The notes beneath the pieces were generated by a model. The model saw only the letters and a list, made by a program, of their open reading frames with translations. It was not told where the DNA came from and did not search any database. Positions 58,768 to 64,000 of a DNA stretch of 64,000 bases are shown here, piece after piece. This DNA is from Streptomyces cyanogenus (GTDB taxonomy: Bacteria > Actinomycetota > Actinomycetes > Streptomycetales > Streptomycetaceae). The translations under genes and the position numbers were made by a program. The stretch lies in contig NZ_CP071839.1 of the NCBI RefSeq assembly GCF_017526105.1, positions 2,042,501 to 2,106,500 of the forward strand, given 5' to 3'. Position 1 is the first letter of the stretch. The number at the start of each line of letters is the position of its first letter.

Positions 58768-59370
58768 CTAGGGGCGCAGGGCCCGCAGCAGCAGGTCGGC
58801 GAGGTGGTCGGCCACCTCCTGGGGGCTCAGGGGGCCGTCGGGGCGGTACCAGGTCGACAGGTGGTGGACGGAGCCGAAGTGGTAGTCCACGATCAGGTCG
58901 GCCGGGGTGGCCGTGGAGAAGACGCCGGCCTTCTGGCCCTCCTCGATCAGCGCGCGGAAGCGCTCGTGGTAGCGCCGGCGCTCGGCGCGGACCTGCTTGT
59001 TCTTCTCCGGGCTCAGGTGGTGCATGGACCGGAAGAAGATCATCGCGTCGTCGAGGTTCTCGATCGTCGTGACGACGACGTCCGCCGCCGCGTCTCTGAG
59101 CCGCTTCTCCACGGGCTCGTCGGCGCCCGCGAAGGTGTCCAGCCGCTCCTGCTGGAGGCGCAGCACGCGCGCGTACACCTCGTGCAGCAGGTCGTCCTTG
59201 GAACCGAAGTAGTGGTACAGCGCCCCTTTGGTGACGCCGGCCGCCTCCACGATCTCCTGCACGGAGGTGCGGTCGTAGCCCTGCTCGGCGAAGAGCCGGG
59301 TGGCGGCGGCCAGCAGCCGCTGCGGGACGGGCGTGCCGTCTCCGTCCGTCGTCCTGGGCACTGCCGCCAC
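58768..59370 (-). CDS. TetR-family regulator
   Basis: The 200-residue protein has an N-terminal TetR helix-turn-helix (RLLAAATRLFAEQGYDRTSV, then EIVEAAGVTKGALYHYFGSKDDLLHEVY) and a ligand domain similar to acyl-CoA-sensing regulators. It is the last gene of the SDR-ligase-TetR unit, 33 bases after the ligase. The operators at 55938-55957 and 61891-61910 are good candidates for its binding sites; no such site lies directly before it. The start is GTG at 59368-59370 after AAAGG. Confidence 0.9.
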   Translation of the reverse strand: MAAVPRTTDGDGTPVPQRLLAAATRLFAEQGYDRTSVQEIVEAAGVTKGALYHYFGSKDDLLHEVYARVLRLQQERLDTFAGADEPVEKRLRDAAADVVVTTIENLDDAMIFFRSMHHLSPEKNKQVRAERRRYHERFRALIEEGQKAGVFSTATPADLIVDYHFGSVHHLSTWYRPDGPLSPQEVADHLADLLLRALRP

Positions 59371-59403
59371 CTGCCTTTCCCGTTGTGCTGATCGTGTCTG
59401 CTG

Positions 59404-61068
59404 CTAGTCGCGTCCGGTGCGGGAACGCAGTTCCCGCCGGAGGATCTTCCCACTCACCGTCTTGGGCAAGTCGGGCAGGACCTCCACCTGCCGCGGGTAC
59501 TTGTAGGCGGCCAGTCTCTCCTTGCAGTACACCGCGAGTTCGTCCGGGTCCGCCTCGGCCCCTGGACGGAGGCTGATATAGGCCTTGACGGTCTCGCCAC
59601 GGTACCCGTCCGGGACCCCGACGACGGCCGCTTCACGCACCGCCGGATGCGTGTAGAGGACGTCCTCGACCTCGCGCGGCCACACCTTGAAGCCGGACGC
59701 GTTGATCATGTCCTTCTTGCGGTCCACGACGTACAGCCAGCCCTGCTCGTCCATGAACCCGATGTCGCCGGTGCGCAGCTCGCCGTCCGGGAAGGTCTCG
59801 GCGGTGGCGTCCGGGCGCCGCCAGTAGCCGGGCACCACCTGCGGTCCGCGGACGACGATCTCGCCCTGCTCGCCGAACGGCACCTCCGCGCCCTGCTCGT
59901 CCAGGATCCGCACGACGGTGTCGGCGCCGGGCAGGCCCACGGAGAGCGTCCCGGAGACCGGGTCCACGGGCGCCTCCAGGCCGGGTGGCACGCAGGCGCA
60001 GGGGCCGGTGCACTCGGTCAGGCCGTAGCCGACGCGGATGTACGGTCCGAAGCGCTCCCGGAACGTCTCCACCAGGGCCGGCGGCACGGGGGCGCCGCCC
60101 GAGGACAGGTTCACGAGGGAGGCGAAGTGCTCGCGGCGGACGTCCGGGTGGGCGGCGAGCGCCATGTAGGCGGTGGACGGGCCGACGGTGTAGTGCGGGC
60201 GGTGCTCGGCGAAGGCGTCGAGGACGACGCCGGGCTCGAAGCGGTAGGTGAGCACCAGGGTGCCCGCGCTGCTCAGACAGGCGCCGAACTGGCAGACCAT
60301 GCCGGTGATGTGGAACAGCGGTGCGAGCGCGTAGTACCCGGGTGCCGCGGGCAGGCCGAGGCTGGTGGCCTGCCGCTCGGCGTTGTACATGATGTTGGCG
60401 TGCGTGTTGGTGGCGCCCTTGGGGGTGCCGCTGGTGCCCGAGGTGTAGCTGATCAGGGCGATGTCGTCCGGGCGCGGGAGGCGGCCCTCGGGGGCCCGGC
60501 CGCCCTGCCGGGCAACCGTCACCAGGTCGTCGGCGTCCGGGGCCTGGGGCAGCCGCTCGAAGGCCAGCACGCGCGGGTCGTCGCGCGTCTGGAAGTCCCG
60601 CTCGCACGCGGTGAGCGCGATCCGCACCGGCGAACCGGCGGCCGTCTCCCGCAGGTACGCCTCCCAGGCCCGGTCGGAGCAGATCAGCGCGGTCACCTCG
60701 CCGTCCCGCAGGACGTGCGCCACCTCGGCCGACTTGTACATGGGATTGACCGGGACGACGGTCGCGCCCGCCTTCCAGGCGCCGAGCACGGCCAGTACGA
60801 AGTGCGGGGAGTTCTGCAGCAGGACGGCCACCCGGTCGCCGCGCTCCAGCCCGCGCGCGGCGAGGTGGGCGGCCACGCCGTCGCTCAGCTCGTCCACCTC
60901 GCGGTAGCCGAGCCGGGCGTCGAAGTAGGCGAGGAAGGTGCGGTCGGGGGCCTCGGCGACGGCGCCGCGCAGGGCGTGCACGAGCGAGTCGGCGGGGTCG
61001 AGCGGGGCGCGCTGGGCCTCGTCGAGCAGCGCGAGCCAGGGGCGGGCGGCGTAGGGCGATGCGGTCAC
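59404..61068 (-). CDS. Acyl-CoA synthetase (AMP-forming)
   Basis: The 554-residue adenylate-forming ligase activates a carboxylic acid to its CoA thioester. Motifs are the ATP loop ISYTSGTSGTPKGATNTHAN, YGLTECTGPCACVPPG (A5), LRTGDIGFMDEQGWLYVVDR (A7-A8) and the catalytic Lys region LPKTVSGKILRREL at the C-terminus. GGGAGG lies 7 bases before the GTG at 61066-61068, which overlaps the stop of the SDR gene by 4 bases (GTGA). In the neighbouring pathway it would form the starting acyl-CoA. Confidence 0.92.
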   Translation of the reverse strand: MTASPYAARPWLALLDEAQRAPLDPADSLVHALRGAVAEAPDRTFLAYFDARLGYREVDELSDGVAAHLAARGLERGDRVAVLLQNSPHFVLAVLGAWKAGATVVPVNPMYKSAEVAHVLRDGEVTALICSDRAWEAYLRETAAGSPVRIALTACERDFQTRDDPRVLAFERLPQAPDADDLVTVARQGGRAPEGRLPRPDDIALISYTSGTSGTPKGATNTHANIMYNAERQATSLGLPAAPGYYALAPLFHITGMVCQFGACLSSAGTLVLTYRFEPGVVLDAFAEHRPHYTVGPSTAYMALAAHPDVRREHFASLVNLSSGGAPVPPALVETFRERFGPYIRVGYGLTECTGPCACVPPGLEAPVDPVSGTLSVGLPGADTVVRILDEQGAEVPFGEQGEIVVRGPQVVPGYWRRPDATAETFPDGELRTGDIGFMDEQGWLYVVDRKKDMINASGFKVWPREVEDVLYTHPAVREAAVVGVPDGYRGETVKAYISLRPGAEADPDELAVYCKERLAAYKYPRQVEVLPDLPKTVSGKILRRELRSRTGRD

Positions 61069-61838
61069 CGGGCGGCCTCCCATTTCTGCTGGATGTGGTT
61101 CATGGTGGCGAGCCAGCGGTCCGGCTCACCGGCCCGCCCCTGGTAGAAGCCGGCGACCTCGGGGTGCGGCAGGATCAGGAAGCGGTCCTCCTCGATGCCC
61201 TGGAACAGCGCGTCGGCCACGGCCGCCGGCTCGATCGCGGTGGGCTGGAGCACCAGGTCGCCCGCGCTGCCGGTGGCGGCCAGCATGTCGGTGCGGACGC
61301 CCTGCGGGCAGATGGCGTGCACCTTGATCCCCCGGTGGCGGTACGTCAGGGACAGCCACTCGGCGAACGCGTAGGCGCCGTGCTTGGTCACGCTGTAGGA
61401 GGGTGCGCCGATCATCGTCAGCAGTCCGGCGGCGGAGACGGTGGAGACGAACCGTCCATTGCCCCGCTCCAGCCAGCCGGGCAGCAGCGCGTGGGCCGCG
61501 CGGACGTGGGCCATCAGGTTGACGTCCCAGGACGTCGCCCACGTCTTCTCGTCCAGCGGGCCGTCGAGGTCGCCGTCCTCGAAGGCGACGCCCGCGTTGG
61601 CGCAGTAGACGTCCACCGTGCCGCCGAGCGCGTCGCGGGCCGCGGCGACGATCGTGGAGGCGTCGCCGGGCACGGCGGTCCCGCCGATCTCGTCGGCCAC
61701 CGCCTCGGCCTTCCGGGCATCGAGGTCGTTCACCACGACCCGGGCCCCCGCGGCGGCGAACCGCCGGGCCAGCGCGGCCCCGATCCCGCCGCCGGCTCCG
61801 GTGACGACCACTCCCGCATCCTGCACGGCTTCCACCAT
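61065..61838 (-). CDS. Short-chain dehydrogenase/reductase
   Basis: The 257-residue SDR has the NAD(P) motif VVVTGAGGGIGAALARRF at 10-27, the NAG motif YCANAGVAF, catalytic Ser in VSTVSAAGLL and YSVTKHG with the Tyr-x3-Lys pair. The C-terminal tail (RWLATMNHIQQKWEAAR) is of the type seen in SDRs next to acyl-CoA ligases. AAGGAG precedes the ATG at 61836-61838. It is the first gene of the SDR-ligase-TetR unit and overlaps the ligase gene. It could reduce a keto- or oxidise a hydroxy-acyl-CoA. Confidence 0.9.
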   Translation of the reverse strand: MVEAVQDAGVVVTGAGGGIGAALARRFAAAGARVVVNDLDARKAEAVADEIGGTAVPGDASTIVAAARDALGGTVDVYCANAGVAFEDGDLDGPLDEKTWATSWDVNLMAHVRAAHALLPGWLERGNGRFVSTVSAAGLLTMIGAPSYSVTKHGAYAFAEWLSLTYRHRGIKVHAICPQGVRTDMLAATGSAGDLVLQPTAIEPAAVADALFQGIEEDRFLILPHPEVAGFYQGRAGEPDRWLATMNHIQQKWEAAR

Positions 61839-61890
61839 CGGTCTCCTTCGACACGACTTTCGCGCGGCGCGCATCGGCTCTGGACGGTCC

Positions 61891-61910
61891 AGACTAACCA
61901 GTCGGTATGT
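61891..61910. promoter_or_regulatory. Probable TetR operator of the SDR-ligase-TetR unit
   Basis: AGACTAACCAGTCGGTATGT, 53 bases before the SDR start, is the reverse complement of a sequence sharing its first 10 bases and 14 of 20 overall with the element at 55938-55957 before the kinase gene. Confidence 0.65.
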
Positions 61911-62028
61911 GTAAAGGAAAGGGTCACTGCACCAACCTCTAGGGGCGCGGGTTGCCGACAGGCGGCTCCGCCGCGCGTTGCGCGAGAACCACGCACGGTC
62001 CGCACGTGTCCACTCACCGGAGGACCCC

Positions 62029-63249
62029 ATGCCCCTGTCCCGACGGACCCTCCTCGCATCGACCACGATGACAGCCCTGCCGTCGCGGGTGCCGCACCGC
62101 GAGCACCTCCGCACCGGCTTCGAAAGACTCGCAGCCGCCGGCTACTCGGTACTCGGCGGCCAGCGCGTCGGCATCGTCACCAACCCCACCGGCATCACCA
62201 CGGACGCCCGGCACGTCGTCGACGTCATGCACCAGGACCCCCGCGTCGAGCTGACGGCCGTCTTCGGCCCGGAGCACGGCTTCCGCGGCACCGCCCAGGC
62301 CGGCGGTTCCGAGGGCCGCTACGACGACCCCGCCACCGGCCTCCCGGTGTACGACACGTACCTCAAGAGCGGCCGGCCGCTCGCCGACATCTTCACCGCC
62401 TCCGGCGTCGACACCGTCGTCTTCGACATCCAGGACGTCGGCGCCCGCTTCTACACCTACATCTGGACCCTCTACGACTGCATGGAGGCGGCCCAGCTCG
62501 CCGGCAGGCGCTTCGTCGTCCTGGACCGCCCCAACCCGGTGACCGGCCGCGAGGCCCTCGGCCCGGTCCTGCACAAGGAGTTCGCCACCTTCGTCGGCCG
62601 CCAGCCGATCGCGCAGGCGCACGGGATGACCGTCGCGGAGCTGGCCCGCCTGTTCAACGGGGAGTTCCTGACCACGCCGGTCCCCCTGGAGACCGTACGC
62701 ATGACGGGCTGGAGACGCTCCCGGTTCTACGACGCCTCCGGCCTGCCCTGGGTGCCGCCGAGCCCGAACATGCCCACCCCGGACACCGCGCTGGTGTACT
62801 CCGGCACCTGCATGTTCGAGGGCACCAACCTCTCCGAGGGGCGCGGCACGACCCGGCCCTTCGAACTCCTCGGTGCCGAGGGCGTCGACGGGCGCTGGGC
62901 CGCCGCCGCGAACGAACTGGGGCTCCCGGGCGTGCGGTTCCGGGAGGCGTACTTCACGCCCACGTTCTCCAAGTTCCAGGGCAGGACCGTCGGCGGGGTG
63001 CAGATCCACCTGACCGACCGGGCCGCCTACGACCCCGTGCGCACCGGGATCGCGCTGCTGGTGACGGCCCGGAAGGTGTGGAGCGGCTTCGCCTGGCGGT
63101 CCGACAACTGGATCGACAAGCTCACCGGCTCCGCCAGGGTGCGCACGATGATCGACGCGGGCGCCGGCACGGACGAGGTCACGGGCGCCTGGCAGGAGGA
63201 GCTCGCCGCGTTCCGGCGGATTCGAAAGGAATATCTCCTCTACGAGTGA
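62029..63249 (+). CDS. namZ: Exo-beta-N-acetylmuramidase NamZ-like (DUF1343), Tat-like signal
   Basis: The 406-residue protein starts MPLSRRTLLASTTMTALPS, a short twin-arginine-like signal, then the DUF1343 core: VGIVTNPTGITTDARHVVDV, FGPEHGFRG, FDIQDVGARFYTYIWTLYD, LDRPNPVTG and LPWVPPSPNMPTPDTALVYSGTC. NamZ enzymes release MurNAc from peptidoglycan fragments; no MurNAc catabolic genes are adjacent. GGAGG precedes the ATG at 62029. It is divergent from the SDR gene and stands alone. Confidence 0.9.
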   Translation: MPLSRRTLLASTTMTALPSRVPHREHLRTGFERLAAAGYSVLGGQRVGIVTNPTGITTDARHVVDVMHQDPRVELTAVFGPEHGFRGTAQAGGSEGRYDDPATGLPVYDTYLKSGRPLADIFTASGVDTVVFDIQDVGARFYTYIWTLYDCMEAAQLAGRRFVVLDRPNPVTGREALGPVLHKEFATFVGRQPIAQAHGMTVAELARLFNGEFLTTPVPLETVRMTGWRRSRFYDASGLPWVPPSPNMPTPDTALVYSGTCMFEGTNLSEGRGTTRPFELLGAEGVDGRWAAAANELGLPGVRFREAYFTPTFSKFQGRTVGGVQIHLTDRAAYDPVRTGIALLVTARKVWSGFAWRSDNWIDKLTGSARVRTMIDAGAGTDEVTGAWQEELAAFRRIRKEYLLYE

Positions 63250-63342
63250 GTCGCGCGGTATGGCCAATCCCGCGTCCGCGCAGGACGATACGCGCGAAGC
63301 GCACCGTTTCGCACCGTGACTCGGGGGCCGAGGGAGCCTGGT

Positions 63343-64000
63343 ATGGCGGATGCTGGGATGAGCGTGACTCCCTACTGGGAGCTGACCTTCGACGCGGACG
63401 GGGACCCGGACGGCCCCGAACGCGACCGGCTGCTGGCGCAGGTCGCGGAGCACGGCGTCCGCGACCTGATCGTCTTCTCGCACGGCTGGAACAACGACCG
63501 TTCGGGCGCGACCGCCCTGTACCGCCGTTTCTTCGCCCCGATCCCGAAGCTGGCCCCGAAGGCGCGGCTCGGGTACGTCGGCGTGATCTGGCCGTCGATG
63601 CGGTTCAGCGACGAACCGATCCCGGACTTCCCGAGGTCCGTGGCGGCCGTGGAGGCGGAGGCGGCACCGCGCCCGGCACTGGACAAGGACACCCGGCGCG
63701 CCCTGCTGGAGACCTTTCCGGGCCGGGCGCCCGTGCTGGACCAGCTGGCCCGGATGCTGGACGAACGGCCCGGCGGCGCTCAGGGGCTGACCGAGTTCGG
63801 ACGGCTGGTGCGGCTGCTGCTGGACCCGGACGGACGGCCGGACGTGGCCGACACGGACGAGGAGGGCGAACCGGCCATGTTCGGCGGGGATCCGGTGACC
63901 GTGTGCGAGCAGTTCGCCGAGGCCCTGGCCGCGCTGGGACCGGAGGGCGGCGGGGCGGGATTCAGCCTGCCGAATCCCTGGGACGGAGCGAAGGAGCTGC
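63343..64000 (+). CDS. Large protein of unknown function, N-terminal part (runs off the window)
   Basis: The first 219 codons are visible. The protein starts MADAGMSVTPYWELTFDADG and contains LIVFSHGWNNDRSGATALYRRFF, a SHGW motif like the strand-turn before the nucleophile in alpha/beta hydrolases, followed by an acidic, Arg-rich stretch. GGGAG is 7 bases before the ATG at 63343. The nucleophile region lies beyond the window, so the hydrolase assignment is tentative. Confidence 0.6.
   Translation, partial: MADAGMSVTPYWELTFDADGDPDGPERDRLLAQVAEHGVRDLIVFSHGWNNDRSGATALYRRFFAPIPKLAPKARLGYVGVIWPSMRFSDEPIPDFPRSVAAVEAEAAPRPALDKDTRRALLETFPGRAPVLDQLARMLDERPGGAQGLTEFGRLVRLLLDPDGRPDVADTDEEGEPAMFGGDPVTVCEQFAEALAALGPEGGGAGFSLPNPWDGAKEL

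Noticed and set aside
1..64000. CRISPR arrays, insertion sequences, prophage or attachment sites
   Set aside because: The only tRNA (tRNA-Leu) has no adjacent integrase, and I saw no transposase, regularly spaced repeats or phage genes.

Overview
This window is a stretch of a Streptomyces chromosome. The evidence is a very high G+C content with strongly G/C-biased third codon positions, frequent GTG starts, two chaplin genes (chpC, chpH), the glycerol operon with a GylR-type regulator, a Pup-proteasome locus, mycothiol ligase (mshC), and many promoters that look leaderless. It reads as core-type chromosome: I see no prophage, insertion sequence, CRISPR array or biosynthetic cluster.

Layout. 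1-4630 (minus strand): the Pup-proteasome locus, arc/mpa ATPase, dop, pup, an HNH endonuclease VII-like gene, and the first 50 codons of prcB, which overlaps the endonuclease gene. 5150-10821: ferredoxin, a secreted protein, tRNA m1A58 methyltransferase (trmI), a membrane metalloprotease, a RecB/AddB-like Fe-S nuclease and a LuxR-type response regulator. 10916-15336: two tandem peptide-binding lipoproteins with no transporter genes, and a HAD phosphatase. 15449-24410: cobalamin-dependent methionine synthase (metH), then gylR and glpF-glpK-glpD. 24799-32068: a FadR-type regulator, a PAC2 protein, mshC with three co-oriented conserved actinobacterial genes, corA and a ferritin-like protein. Proteasome, TrmI, RecB nuclease, MetH, PAC2, MshC and phosphatase genes occur in nearly the same order in mycobacteria, as I recall that genome.

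32334-42737: F420-type LLM oxidoreductase, aldo/keto reductase coupled to a degenerate RecD2-like protein, two small conserved proteins, chpC and chpH, an M20 peptidase, tRNA-Leu(GAG) and PolX. 42747-49029: CapA-like phosphoesterase, a phosphoribosyltransferase-hydrolase fusion, DUF1876, YchJ, and the gluconate genes gntR, gntK and gntP followed by what looks like a dead gluconate dehydrogenase remnant. 49168-54525: a Tat-exported molybdopterin oxidoreductase with its cytochrome b subunit, a repeat-type protein, a DMT transporter, a Nudix hydrolase and two coupled DUF202 membrane proteins, the second with a 23-copy pentapeptide repeat.

54714-61838 is the most interesting region. A phosphotransferase-like kinase and an ACAD10/11-like acyl-CoA dehydrogenase (plus strand) face a TetR regulator, acyl-CoA ligase and short-chain dehydrogenase (minus strand). 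The two promoters share a nearly identical operator-like sequence. The gene set matches the logic of 4-hydroxyacyl-CoA (levulinate-type) catabolism. The window ends with a NamZ-like exo-muramidase and the start of an unrecognised gene with a hydrolase-like motif. All coordinates and starts were read by eye; no database search was possible.
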